A stretch of 64,000 nucleotides of DNA from Ga0077527 sp964531455 (lineage in GTDB: Bacteria; Pseudomonadota; Gammaproteobacteria; Burkholderiales; SG8-41): positions 34,325-98,324 of the forward strand of contig CAZHFZ010000004.1 of assembly GCA_964531455.1 (NCBI GenBank). The letters run 5' to 3'. The notes beneath the pieces were generated by a model. That model was not told the DNA's origin and searched no databases. It saw only the letters and a list, made by a program, of their open reading frames with translations. Position 1 is the stretch's first letter, and every line of letters begins with the position of its first letter. Shown here one piece after another: positions 25,385-33,847 of the stretch. The position numbers and the translations under genes are program-made.

Positions 25385-26278
25385 ATGGCTGACATGATCA
25401 TGAATGCACGCCGCATTGCCGCCGAACCCAGCTGGCAGCGTCTGGTCGCATTCATCATTCTGGCCGTTGCGGTTGCCGCTTCCGCCATCTCTTTGCTCGA
25501 TGCCGCATCAAGCAACGAAACCCTGCGCGCCGCGCTTGCCGCGACGCTGTTCACGGCATTCGCCACCGGCGCTGGTGCACTGCCCGTCGTATTCATACGA
25601 CAGATCTCCGATGCCGCCCGCGACAGCCTGCTCGGCTTCGGCGCCGGCGTCATGCTCGCCGCCAGTTTCTTCTCGTTGCTCGGTCCCGCACTCGAATCCG
25701 CTGCGACGGTGGCGGGCAGCACGGGCGGCGGCACATTGATGGTCGCCATTGGTTTAAGCCTTGGCGCCGCCGTTCTGATGGCGGCCGACCACTGGTTACC
25801 ACATGAACACTTCGTCAAAGGTCGCGAAGGTGGCGCAGCATCCCAAGACATGGGGCTCTGGCTGTTCGTCATCGCCATTACCCTGCACAATGTTCCCGAA
25901 GGACTTGCTGTTGGTGTCGCTCAGGGCAGCGGCAGTGGAGCCCCCCTCACCGCGGGCATCGCCATCCAGAATATGCCCGAGGGTTTGATCGTCGCCATTG
26001 CACTGGTCACCCTCGGCATTTCACGCTTGAAAGCAGCCGCACTTGCCCTCGCCACCGGCATGGCAGAACCTGTCGGCGGCTTGATCGGTGCCAGTGCAGT
26101 CAACCACGTCGCAGCCATGCTTCCCATGAGTCTGGCCTTCGCCGCCGGCGCCATGCTTTTCGTGATCAGCCATGAGATCATTCCCGAGACCCACCGCAAC
26201 GGCAACGAACGTGTTGCAACCATCGGCCTCATAGGCGGCTTTGTGCTGATGATGCTGTTTGATACCATGCTGCGCTAA
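25385..26278 (+). CDS. ZIP-family divalent metal transporter
   Basis: Inner-membrane metal importer of the ZIP/ZupT/GufA type, 297 residues with about eight membrane helices. The metal-site helices carry HNVPEGLAVGVA and QNMPEGLIVAIAL, the paired xNxPEG motifs of the family, and SHEIIPETHR lies near the C-terminus. A His-containing cytoplasmic loop (DHWLPHEHFVKG) precedes them. Its place between rubredoxin and the rubredoxin reductase suggests supply of iron or manganese for peroxide defence; the metal is not determined by sequence. Confidence 0.9.
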   Translation: MADMIMNARRIAAEPSWQRLVAFIILAVAVAASAISLLDAASSNETLRAALAATLFTAFATGAGALPVVFIRQISDAARDSLLGFGAGVMLAASFFSLLGPALESAATVAGSTGGGTLMVAIGLSLGAAVLMAADHWLPHEHFVKGREGGAASQDMGLWLFVIAITLHNVPEGLAVGVAQGSGSGAPLTAGIAIQNMPEGLIVAIALVTLGISRLKAAALALATGMAEPVGGLIGASAVNHVAAMLPMSLAFAAGAMLFVISHEIIPETHRNGNERVATIGLIGGFVLMMLFDTMLR

Positions 26279-26306
26279 TTTTTCGCATACCCCAGGAAAG
26301 AACCCC

Positions 26307-27452
26307 ATGCACCCCATCATCATCATCGGCAGCGGTCTCGCCGGTTACAACACCGCCAAGGAACTCCGAAAACTCGATACCGCGACGCCACTTGTCGTGA
26401 TTGCTTCCGACAGCAGCGCGTTCTACTCCAAGCCGATGCTGTCGAATGCCATCGCCTCGAAAAAAACACCAGCCGCCCTTGCACTGAACACGCCGGAACA
26501 GATGTCTGAGCAATTGAAAGGCACGGTGCGCGCAGGAAAGCATGTAGACGCGATCGACACTGCTGCGCATACGCTGAAAATCGGCGATGAAACCCTGCAC
26601 TATTCGAAATTGGTACTGGCGCTGGGCGCCGACCAGATCCGCCTGCCGATCAACGGCAGCGGCGCAGCAGACATTCAAACAGTCAACGACCTCGACGACT
26701 ACGCCCGCTTCCGCACGGCGATTGAAGGCAAAAAACGTGTGGCCATCATCGGTGCCGGCCTGATCGGCTGTGAATTCGCCAACGATCTGGCAGCCGGCGG
26801 CTATGCCGTCGATATCATCGACATCGCCCAGCAGGCGCTGGGCCGCTTGCTGCCGGCCGAAGGCGGCGCGATGCTCAAGGACAGACTGTCGGCGCTCGGC
26901 GTGCAATGGCATCTCGGCACCAGCGTGCAATCTGTAGACTCAGCCGGAGATGGCTACAAGTTGACACTGGCCAATGGCGCTTCATTACAAGCCGACATCG
27001 TGCTGTCCGCGGTCGGTCTCAAGCCGCGCACAGCGCTCGCCGCCGCCGCCGGCATCAAGGTCAATCGCGGTATCGTCGCCGACCGTAATCTCGCCACCAG
27101 CGCACCCGACGTTTACACGCTGGGCGATTGTGCGGAAATTGAAGGCATGGTGATGCCTTATGTGATGCCGATCATGCACGCCTCACGAGCACTGGCGCAG
27201 ACGCTGGCAGGGAAACCAACCGCTGTGTCCTTCCCCGCGATGCCGGTGATGGTGAAAACGCCCGCCTGCCCGACCATCGTGGCACCGCCCGCCATTGGCG
27301 CCATCGGCACCTGGCAAGTCGAAGCCACAGCCGATGGCGTGAAATCTTTGTTCACCGCTGCCGACGGCAAACTGCTGGGCTTTGCACTCAACGGCGCCGC
27401 CACGGCGGAACGCGCGAAACTCGCGCCGCAGTTGCCGGCCGTGCTCGCTTGA
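26307..27452 (+). CDS. FAD-dependent NAD(P)H:rubredoxin reductase-like flavoprotein
   Basis: Pyridine nucleotide-disulfide-type flavoprotein of 381 residues, like RubB/AlkT. It has the FAD motif IIIIGSGLAGYNTAKELRK at the N-terminus, the NAD motif VAIIGAGLIGCEFANDLA mid-protein, and TLGDCAEI as the second FAD contact. No redox-active Cys pair is present, in line with rubredoxin or ferredoxin reductases. ATG 26307 is used because the FAD motif starts there. With rubredoxin and rubrerythrin it completes an NAD(P)H-to-peroxide electron chain. Confidence 0.88.
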   Translation: MHPIIIIGSGLAGYNTAKELRKLDTATPLVVIASDSSAFYSKPMLSNAIASKKTPAALALNTPEQMSEQLKGTVRAGKHVDAIDTAAHTLKIGDETLHYSKLVLALGADQIRLPINGSGAADIQTVNDLDDYARFRTAIEGKKRVAIIGAGLIGCEFANDLAAGGYAVDIIDIAQQALGRLLPAEGGAMLKDRLSALGVQWHLGTSVQSVDSAGDGYKLTLANGASLQADIVLSAVGLKPRTALAAAAGIKVNRGIVADRNLATSAPDVYTLGDCAEIEGMVMPYVMPIMHASRALAQTLAGKPTAVSFPAMPVMVKTPACPTIVAPPAIGAIGTWQVEATADGVKSLFTAADGKLLGFALNGAATAERAKLAPQLPAVLA

Positions 27453-27535
27453 ATTCCTGCATCCCTTGATCCTTGAATCAATTAACCCATTGGCCACCGC
27501 AATTCAGGTAACGGCAGCAGTGTAGTATTCGGTCG

Positions 27536-28138
27536 ATGCTGCCGCCCGTCACCAAAACACTGCTGATCGCGAACATCGCGGTCTTTGTGCTGCAGGAACT
27601 CCTCGGCGACATCCTGATCGTCTGGTTCGGCCTGTGGCCCTTGCACACGCCCGCAGCCTACGGCACCGGCTTCATGCCGTGGCAGGTCATTACCTATGGT
27701 TTCCTGCACGGCGGGCTGATGCACATCGGCTTCAACATGCTGGCGCTGTACATGTTCGGCGGGCAGCTGGAAATGGTGTTCGGACGGCGGCGCTTCCTGG
27801 TGTATTACCTGGGCTGCATATTCTCAGCGGCACTGACGCAACTGGCCGTGTTGTCATTCGTCAGTGGAGATGCCTATCCGACAGTCGGCGCTTCTGGCGG
27901 CGTATTCGGCCTGCTGCTCGCCTACGGCCTGCTTTTTCCGCACAACAAAGTCATGCTGCTGTTCCCGCCGATTCCGATGCCGGCATGGCTATTTGTTTCA
28001 CTCTACGGCCTGCTGGAAATTTATCTCGGTGTCACCGGCACTCAATCCGGCGTGGCGCATTTTGCGCACCTGGGCGGCATGATCGGTGGCTGGCTGTTGA
28101 TTCGCCAGTGGCGGAGACGGCCGCCGGACCGTTATTGA
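27536..28138 (+). CDS. rhomboid-family intramembrane serine protease
   Basis: A six-helix membrane protease of 200 residues that cleaves membrane proteins. The catalytic Ser120 is in VGASGGVFGLL and the catalytic His178 in FAHLGGMIGG. The conserved HGGLMHIGFNMLALYMFG stretch carries the oxyanion-hole His and Asn. There is no cytoplasmic domain; the C-terminus is short and basic. It stands alone between the peroxide cluster and the minus-strand genes that follow. Confidence 0.92.
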   Translation: MLPPVTKTLLIANIAVFVLQELLGDILIVWFGLWPLHTPAAYGTGFMPWQVITYGFLHGGLMHIGFNMLALYMFGGQLEMVFGRRRFLVYYLGCIFSAALTQLAVLSFVSGDAYPTVGASGGVFGLLLAYGLLFPHNKVMLLFPPIPMPAWLFVSLYGLLEIYLGVTGTQSGVAHFAHLGGMIGGWLLIRQWRRRPPDRY

Positions 28139-28154
28139 TGAAGCTGCGGCGCGC

Positions 28155-29012
28155 TCAGGCCCAGCAACGCTGCAGCACGACCCGAATCCAGTCGTCCCCG
28201 GCATCCAGCGTCGAATACACCAGCGCTTGGTGCATGTCCGCATTTCCACGCATCCGCTGCAGGCGCGCGACGCGGACATTGGCGTCGCGTACGCTATAAC
28301 CGTAACGCCCGTAACGGTCGCGCTCGATCGCCGTTTCTGCTGCGGGCGCATCGCGCAACCAGATCCATTCAGCGACAAAGCCCTGCGCCAGCCGCTCCAG
28401 ATCCTGATACAGATCGAGGTCCAATGACAGCGGCGGCTCGCAACGTTGCGCCGTCACCGCGCCATCAACCCCGCACAACGACCAGATGGCGGCCCACTCC
28501 GCAGCGCCTTCCGTCACCTTTAACTCAATCGCTTCGCCGTCACGCTTGAGCTGAAACAGCGCATCACGTTCATGGTTCAGCACATAACCCGACCATAACG
28601 ACCGACTGCCCCGCACCACGGCAAAAGCAAGTTGCAGCGTGCCGTCCGCAGCGACATCGAAATAACGGTTCGCGGTTTCCGCGCCGCCCGTGACAATGGG
28701 ATCTTCGCTGTGATCCACAATCTTGCCCTCAGCCATTCGCGCACGCCCGCGGCGCCCTGCAGCAAGATTGACCCATTCGGCAACCACTTCCAGTTGCGGA
28801 AACTCCTGGGAAGCCAGTGCAAATGCCGGAAATGGCACGCCGCCACGCACCTTGAAATCATACGAAAGCGCATCATCACCGTGATGCTCCTCGAATCCGC
28901 CCTCGAAGATTTCATCGACCAGCAGGGCCTTGATCCTCGCGTCGGCCGCGGTCAGCAGCGTACTGTCTCCGCTGACCGTCAGCGTGGCGTGTATGAGCAG
29001 GTCGGCGCTCAT
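28155..29012 (-). CDS. conserved-looking hypothetical protein coupled to an FNT channel
   Basis: A 285-residue soluble protein with no signal peptide or membrane segment; I do not recognise the family. It is rich in acidic and aromatic residues, with stretches such as EFPQLEVVAEWVN, ANRYFDVAADGTLQLAF and RDRYGRYGYSVRDANVRV. Its start codon overlaps the stop of the upstream formate/nitrite-channel gene by 4 nt, so the two are translationally coupled. Codon use and composition match the neighbours. A role linked to the transported anion is only a guess. Confidence 0.75.
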   Translation of the reverse strand: MSADLLIHATLTVSGDSTLLTAADARIKALLVDEIFEGGFEEHHGDDALSYDFKVRGGVPFPAFALASQEFPQLEVVAEWVNLAAGRRGRARMAEGKIVDHSEDPIVTGGAETANRYFDVAADGTLQLAFAVVRGSRSLWSGYVLNHERDALFQLKRDGEAIELKVTEGAAEWAAIWSLCGVDGAVTAQRCEPPLSLDLDLYQDLERLAQGFVAEWIWLRDAPAAETAIERDRYGRYGYSVRDANVRVARLQRMRGNADMHQALVYSTLDAGDDWIRVVLQRCWA

Positions 29013-29839
29013 TCACCGGGCTTTTTCGGGCGAATGTAAATCACGTAATACACCAAGGCCACCAATACGCTGCCGCCAACGATGTTGCCGATGATGACCG
29101 GTATCAGGTTGCGGAACATGGCATACACTGAAATGAATTCGGCACCGGCCGGCAGCGCAACGCCCGATTCCTTCAACAACAGCGCCAGCGGAAAGAAATA
29201 CATATTGGCGATCGAATGCTCGAAACCGGCCGCCACAAATGCCGATATCGGCAGCACGATGGCAAAAAACTTGTCCACCACGGTGCGTCCGGCAAGCACC
29301 ATCCATACCGCCATGCACACCAGCACATTACACAACACACCCCGGAAAAAAAGTTCCGAAACCGGCATGGCGCTTTTTGCCGCAGCGATTTTCAGATAAG
29401 TCTGCGCCACAGCGCCGGCGTTCATGCCGGTATGGCCTGACAGGTACACCAGCAGCGCCAGACCGGAGGCACCAACAAAGTTTGCGGCGCACACCACGGC
29501 CCAGTTGCGCATCACTTCCGCCGTACTCACCTTGCCGTCGGCCCAGGCCATGGCCAGCAGGTTATTTCCGGTAAAGAGTTCTGCGCCCGCCACCACGACC
29601 AGCAGCAATCCCAAGGAGAAACAAACGCCGCCCAACACCCGGGCCATGCCGAAGGATAAGCCGGGGTCACTGATGACCAGCGTGTAATAAAGCCCGCCGA
29701 TACCGATAAATGCACCTGCCAGCATCCCGAGCATTGCCATCGACAGCAGCGGCATGCGTGCCTTGGTGACACCAATATTATCGACCCGCTCCGCGATCTG
29801 CTGCGGCGAATAGGCATCCATGCTGAAGTTGTCGGCCAT
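29009..29839 (-). CDS. formate/nitrite transporter (FNT) family channel
   Basis: Pentameric inner-membrane anion channel of the FocA/NirC/HSC family, 276 residues with six membrane helices. Signature elements are GAELFTGNNLLAM in the first half and AAGFEHSIANMYFFPLAL, whose His corresponds to the central histidine of FocA. Formate, nitrite, hydrosulfide or acetate are possible ions. It is followed, with a 4-nt overlap, by an unrecognised gene. An NnrU-like gene elsewhere in the window (48.4 kb) weakly favours nitrite. Confidence 0.92.
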   Translation of the reverse strand: MADNFSMDAYSPQQIAERVDNIGVTKARMPLLSMAMLGMLAGAFIGIGGLYYTLVISDPGLSFGMARVLGGVCFSLGLLLVVVAGAELFTGNNLLAMAWADGKVSTAEVMRNWAVVCAANFVGASGLALLVYLSGHTGMNAGAVAQTYLKIAAAKSAMPVSELFFRGVLCNVLVCMAVWMVLAGRTVVDKFFAIVLPISAFVAAGFEHSIANMYFFPLALLLKESGVALPAGAEFISVYAMFRNLIPVIIGNIVGGSVLVALVYYVIYIRPKKPGE

Positions 29840-29921
29840 TTCGATTCTCCCGTGATTTTACGATCCGGTCACCTGCTGATAGTGTAAGCGCAGCACACTG
29901 AATCAGGTAATCTTGCAGCCC

Positions 29922-30332
29922 ATGAAAGCCCGCAAGCGCATACCAGCCCTGAAGCTCGCCGACTATTACATGGGTCGTGACCGCGAGTACCACGCCGAAC
30001 TGACGCCAGAACTTCGCGCCAACGCGCGCGAAACCGTAGGCCGGGTAAACCGCCTGCTCAAACGCGCAGGCTTCACTCGACGGGTCACTTCAGGCTGGCG
30101 GCCGGCGGCGGTCAATGCGACTGTGCCGGGCGCCGCAAAAGGCAGCAAACACATCAGCTGCATTGCCATTGATCTGGAGGATCGCGACGGTGCCTTGGAT
30201 GCCTGGTGCATGGCCCATCTCGACGTGCTTGAAGAGCTTGGTCTGTGGCTGGAACACCCGGATGCAACGCCGGACTGGTGTCATCTGCAAACACTGCCAC
30301 CCCGTTCCGGTAATCGGGTTTTCCAGCCCTAG
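29922..30332 (+). CDS. small peptidase M15-like protein (D-Ala-D-Ala carboxypeptidase/endopeptidase fold)
   Basis: A 136-residue protein resembling the zinc peptidase M15 / hedgehog-like fold. SGWRPAAVNATVPGAAKGSKHISCIAIDLED holds the His and Asp zinc ligands (SKHxxCxAxD), and DWCHLQ supplies the last His. There is no signal peptide; a basic N-terminus is present, so action on cell wall would need another export route or lysis. The ATG at 29922 is preferred over a TTG nine bases upstream. Confidence 0.78.
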   Translation: MKARKRIPALKLADYYMGRDREYHAELTPELRANARETVGRVNRLLKRAGFTRRVTSGWRPAAVNATVPGAAKGSKHISCIAIDLEDRDGALDAWCMAHLDVLEELGLWLEHPDATPDWCHLQTLPPRSGNRVFQP

Positions 30333-30362
30333 TTACTATAAGTATTTGATTTTAATAATATT

Positions 30363-31586
30363 TTATGCAAATGCCAGCCACTCCGGCTTGAACAGCAGCA
30401 GGGCCCCAATCAGCAACAGCAACACCCCGCCGATCAGGTGCGACCAGCGCGCATAAGTTCCGCTGAGTCCCGACACCTGCAAGGTCTTCATCGCGATGAC
30501 GAAAATCAGCAAATCGTCCAGCATGAATATCAGGATGTAGAGCAGCAGATAGGCGTGGTACTGCCAAGTCGGCAACTGGCTCATGGTGAGGATCTGCACA
30601 TAAACCGCAGGAATGCCCGCCGAGCATACAAACTCGACGAGGTTCACCGCGATCGCGAGCAGAACAATGCCGAGCAGCGCCAGCCAGAATCGCTGCTCCA
30701 GAGCGACCGCGCGCAACTGCGTCAGCACACGCTGCCGTGAAGCGCTGCCCGTAACACGACACAAGGCCTCGGGATTCATGAAAAACTCGCGCAGGTAATA
30801 CGCACCGCCCCCAAGCGCAACCACGGCTACCGCGACACGAATCCATAACATCATGCCAAGGAACAGCAGGACATTCAGCCACGCGGCAAGAAAGAGGTAA
30901 TACACCGCTGCCGACGTCGCGATGAATGCAGAACCCAGCGTCCACATCCGCAATCGGTCAGGCATGCCGACGAGCAGGCCCACCAGAAAAACCAGTGTCC
31001 ACATCGCGCAGGGATTGAATCCGTCAATGCCCGCCAGCACCACCGTGAGAACGGGCAAGGACAGTGCTGCAATATTGATCTCTCCGAGCAGCGGAACACG
31101 AATCGTCTTCGGCGGCGCCTGCACGGGCGCACGTTGCGTCTGCGGCACTGCGGATTCCGCAAACAACGCCGCCGACAGATCAACACAGGTCCTGCTGCGA
31201 CAATCCCCGATCGCCGCAACAATCGCCGCCCCTGTCGTGGCATCGTCGTCATAACCCACCCAGTGCCGGTCACCGACAATCACCATCGGCACCGCCGGAT
31301 TCATCACTGAGAAATAATCAACCGCACGAGAGAATGCTTCGCGATTGCGCGGTGACTCGTTGATTTCATACTCGTGCAGCCGCAGCCCCGGATCACGGGT
31401 CGCCGCCGCCTTCAGGAAAGTGCGTGCATTTTCGCAGTGCGGACAACCAGTGCGCCAGAACACCTGCACATCCACTGGCTCCGACTGTGAAACCGGACTC
31501 GCGGGTTGCGCCTGCGCCAGCCCCATCATGAGCACACACGGCAACAGCCACAGCAGCAGCAGTAGCAGTAGCCGCCGGAGCATCAT
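30363..31586 (-). CDS. CPHC thioredoxin-fold domain fused to a DsbD/CcdA-like membrane domain
   Basis: Predicted thiol redox protein of 407 residues. A signal sequence is followed by a periplasmic thioredoxin/glutaredoxin-like domain with VFWRTGCPHCENARTFL (Cys48, Cys51). A linker with a further CRSRTC pair comes next, then six or so membrane helices with GFNPCAMWTLVFLVG in the first and EFVCSAGIPAVY in a later one. These two Cys-Pro elements match the DsbD-beta/CcdA electron-transfer cysteines. The ATG at 31586 is chosen over an upstream GTG because a hydrophobic signal starts there. It lies 4 nt after the nitroreductase gene. Electron flow from cytoplasmic thioredoxin to the periplasmic CPHC site is inferred. 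Confidence 0.82.
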   Translation of the reverse strand: MMLRRLLLLLLLWLLPCVLMMGLAQAQPASPVSQSEPVDVQVFWRTGCPHCENARTFLKAAATRDPGLRLHEYEINESPRNREAFSRAVDYFSVMNPAVPMVIVGDRHWVGYDDDATTGAAIVAAIGDCRSRTCVDLSAALFAESAVPQTQRAPVQAPPKTIRVPLLGEINIAALSLPVLTVVLAGIDGFNPCAMWTLVFLVGLLVGMPDRLRMWTLGSAFIATSAAVYYLFLAAWLNVLLFLGMMLWIRVAVAVVALGGGAYYLREFFMNPEALCRVTGSASRQRVLTQLRAVALEQRFWLALLGIVLLAIAVNLVEFVCSAGIPAVYVQILTMSQLPTWQYHAYLLLYILIFMLDDLLIFVIAMKTLQVSGLSGTYARWSHLIGGVLLLLIGALLLFKPEWLAFA

Positions 31587-31590
31587 TTGC

Positions 31591-32295
31591 CTAATCCAGG
31601 AATGTCGCGTATTCACTCAGCGCAATACGTTCGGGCTGGAAGGTATTGATTACCGCATCTGTGTCGGCATAACCCATGGCCATGCCGCAGATCACCACCC
31701 ATTCGTGGCCGAGCCCGAGTTCGCGCCGCACCACGTCCGGGTAACTGGCAATCGATGCCTCTGCACAGGTATGCAAACCGCGCGCCCGCGCAGCAAGCAT
31801 CAGCGTCTGCAGGAACATGCCGTAATCCAGCCAGCTGCCCTTCTCCAGTTTGCGGTCTATCGTGAATATCAGGCCGGCAGGAGCGCCAAAGAAGGTGTAG
31901 TTGCTGGCACGATAAGCCTTCGATTTTTCGTGATCACCTTTACCGATGCCCAGGGTTCCGTATAACCCCCAGCCGCAGGCGCGGCGTCGTGCCAAATACG
32001 GCTCGAATACCGGGTCGGTGTAGTAGTCGTAATCCCTTTTATGACCGGGCTCTTCATTGAGAAACGCGTTTTGTATCGCCGTGCCGACACGCTTCAGCGC
32101 CGCACCGGTCAGCACATGCACGCGCCACGGCTGGATATTCGAACCGCTGGGGGCATGACGTCCGAGCTCGACAATCTCGCGCAGCACCTCCGCAGCAACC
32201 GCTTTATCTGCATAAGCACGAACCGAACGCCGCGTAAGTGCAGCATCAAAAACATCCACAGCAGCTTGACTGAGATCGGTCATTTGCAAATCCAT
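31591..32295 (-). CDS. nitroreductase-family FMN oxidoreductase
   Basis: FMN-dependent NAD(P)H oxidoreductase of 234 residues. Features are RRSVRAYADKAV at the N-terminus (phosphate-binding Arg-Arg-Ser), RHAPSGSNIQPWRVHVL and the C-terminal ICGMAMGYAD of the family. Typical activities are reduction of nitro compounds, quinones or flavins. It is 4 nt upstream of the CPHC/DsbD-like gene, so the two may be co-expressed. A GTTAAC inverted repeat lies just upstream of the start. Confidence 0.9.
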   Translation of the reverse strand: MDLQMTDLSQAAVDVFDAALTRRSVRAYADKAVAAEVLREIVELGRHAPSGSNIQPWRVHVLTGAALKRVGTAIQNAFLNEEPGHKRDYDYYTDPVFEPYLARRRACGWGLYGTLGIGKGDHEKSKAYRASNYTFFGAPAGLIFTIDRKLEKGSWLDYGMFLQTLMLAARARGLHTCAEASIASYPDVVRRELGLGHEWVVICGMAMGYADTDAVINTFQPERIALSEYATFLD

Positions 32296-32302
32296 TGGTG
32301 GC

Positions 32303-32325
32303 TGTTAACGGAATCCATGTTAACA
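32303..32325. promoter_or_regulatory. inverted repeat upstream of the nitroreductase gene
   Basis: TGTTAAC-N9-GTTAACA, a perfect 7-bp inverted repeat spanning 23 bp, begins 8 nt upstream of the nitroreductase start and 63 nt before the divergent MFS gene. It is suitably placed to be an operator for both; no regulator gene lies beside it. Confidence 0.35.
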
Positions 32326-32387
32326 AACCGCGGCAACGACAACTGATTGACCGTCACGCGCGGCTTCGTCACACTGCTTGAGCCATC

Positions 32388-33551
32388 ATGAATACCCCCA
32401 CCTTCCGCACCGGACTCGTCTTTGCCCTGCTGCAGCTGTTCTTCACGCTGACATGGACGGTATACGTGATCTTCCTTCCGCGCCTTGCTGCGGAGGCCGG
32501 CATCCCGAAATCGTGGATCATCTGGATTCTGGTCGCCGATCAGCTGGTTTTCCTCGTGGCTGACTGGGCCATGGGCGTCAAGGCCGACCGCAGCGCACGC
32601 ATTGTCGGCAGACTCGGGCCACAGATCGGATTGATCACGCTGATCTCTGCACTGGCCTTTCTGGCGCTGCCGCTGGCTGCACCGAACGGCAGTCCGCTGC
32701 TTTTTCTCGCACTCACTTTTGTGTGGACCATCACCTCTTCCGCGCTGCGCGCCCCACCCCTGGTGCTGATCGGCAAATACGCAGCCGCCGGCGCCAAACC
32801 CTGGCTGTCGGGGCTGTGGCTCTTCGGCCTCGGCATTGCCGGTGCAATCGCGCCTTATCTGACCGGTGTTTTGCGCGATGCAGATCCGCGCTTGCCGTTT
32901 GCGCTGGCCTCCATTGCCGTTGCGGTTGCCGCTTGGGCAATGACCTGGGCGGAACGCAATCTTGCCACTTCAGCCCCGATGGAAACCGCAGCCCCTGCCA
33001 AGCCGCTGTCGATACCGTTGTTCCTGATTATCGTTGCGCTTGCCGGGCTCGGCTTCCAGATTCACTTCTCGCTGAACTCGGCACCTCAGTATCTGCGCCA
33101 TGCCACTCCGGCTGAGCTCGGCCAGTTGATGCCGCTGTTCTGGGTGGGCTTCAATCTGGCCATGCTGCCCTTGACCTGGATCATCCGCCGCCATGGCGAT
33201 TTCAAGGTGCTCGCAGCGGGCACCGTCGTCGGCGCGGTCGCCGTCCTGTTTTCTGCACAGGCCGGCGCTCTGGGGCCGCTGATTGCCGCACAAGTCATCG
33301 CCGGGGCCGCGTGGGCCGCGGTGATGTTCGGCGCTTTTGGTGCGGCAACCACGCTGGGCCACACCGGCCGCGAAGGTTTCAGCGCCGGCGGCATGCATTC
33401 GATGTTTGCATTGGCAGCCATGCTGCGCATCCTGGTAATCGCCACCCAGCTCAATCAGGACAAGGAACTCATGCAGGCACTGACTTTGGCGCCGGCGCTG
33501 TGCTGGGCTGCCGCGGCGCTGCTGCTGATCGTGCGTTTACGCCACACCTGA
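32388..33551 (+). CDS. major facilitator superfamily transporter
   Basis: Inner-membrane permease of 387 residues with about twelve hydrophobic helices in two halves. The N-terminal helix begins FALLQLFFTLTWTVYVIFLP. A short charged loop (GVKADRSARIVGRLG) after helix 2 is the usual MFS loop. The substrate is unknown. The gene ends with a 15-nt convergent overlap with the GIY-YIG gene on the other strand. Confidence 0.85.
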   Translation: MNTPTFRTGLVFALLQLFFTLTWTVYVIFLPRLAAEAGIPKSWIIWILVADQLVFLVADWAMGVKADRSARIVGRLGPQIGLITLISALAFLALPLAAPNGSPLLFLALTFVWTITSSALRAPPLVLIGKYAAAGAKPWLSGLWLFGLGIAGAIAPYLTGVLRDADPRLPFALASIAVAVAAWAMTWAERNLATSAPMETAAPAKPLSIPLFLIIVALAGLGFQIHFSLNSAPQYLRHATPAELGQLMPLFWVGFNLAMLPLTWIIRRHGDFKVLAAGTVVGAVAVLFSAQAGALGPLIAAQVIAGAAWAAVMFGAFGAATTLGHTGREGFSAGGMHSMFALAAMLRILVIATQLNQDKELMQALTLAPALCWAAAALLLIVRLRHT

Positions 33552-33806
33552 ACCGTCGATCAATGCCAGCTTTTCCATACGGCTCAACTGTTTGATCCGG
33601 TATTCACGTTTGCTGGCCGCAGAACGGTCTGCAGCCGCTTCCTCATACACCAGCGTTACCGGCCGTCGCGAACGCGTATAACTCGCACCCAGTCCGCTGT
33701 CGGCATTATGTTCGGCAATACGACGTTCAAGATCGATTGCGATTCCGGTATACAGGCTGCCGTCGGCACAACGCACGATATAAACCCGCCACGTATCCGC
33801 CGCCAC
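33537..33806 (-). CDS. GIY-YIG endonuclease-like protein (YhbQ/UPF0213 type)
   Basis: A small 89-residue single-domain GIY-YIG protein. WRVYIVRCADGSLYTGIAIDLERRIAEHN contains the VYI and YTG strand motifs and the catalytic Arg; SAASKREYRIKQLSRMEKLALI completes the fold with a Glu in the catalytic position. The family acts on DNA, though its cellular role is poorly defined. The start is GTG. It overlaps the MFS gene tail to tail. Confidence 0.9.
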   Translation of the reverse strand: MAADTWRVYIVRCADGSLYTGIAIDLERRIAEHNADSGLGASYTRSRRPVTLVYEEAAADRSAASKREYRIKQLSRMEKLALIDGSGVA

Positions 33807-33847
33807 TGCTGCCCCTTATTTTATGGAACTGCCCGTCGAAGGCTCGT

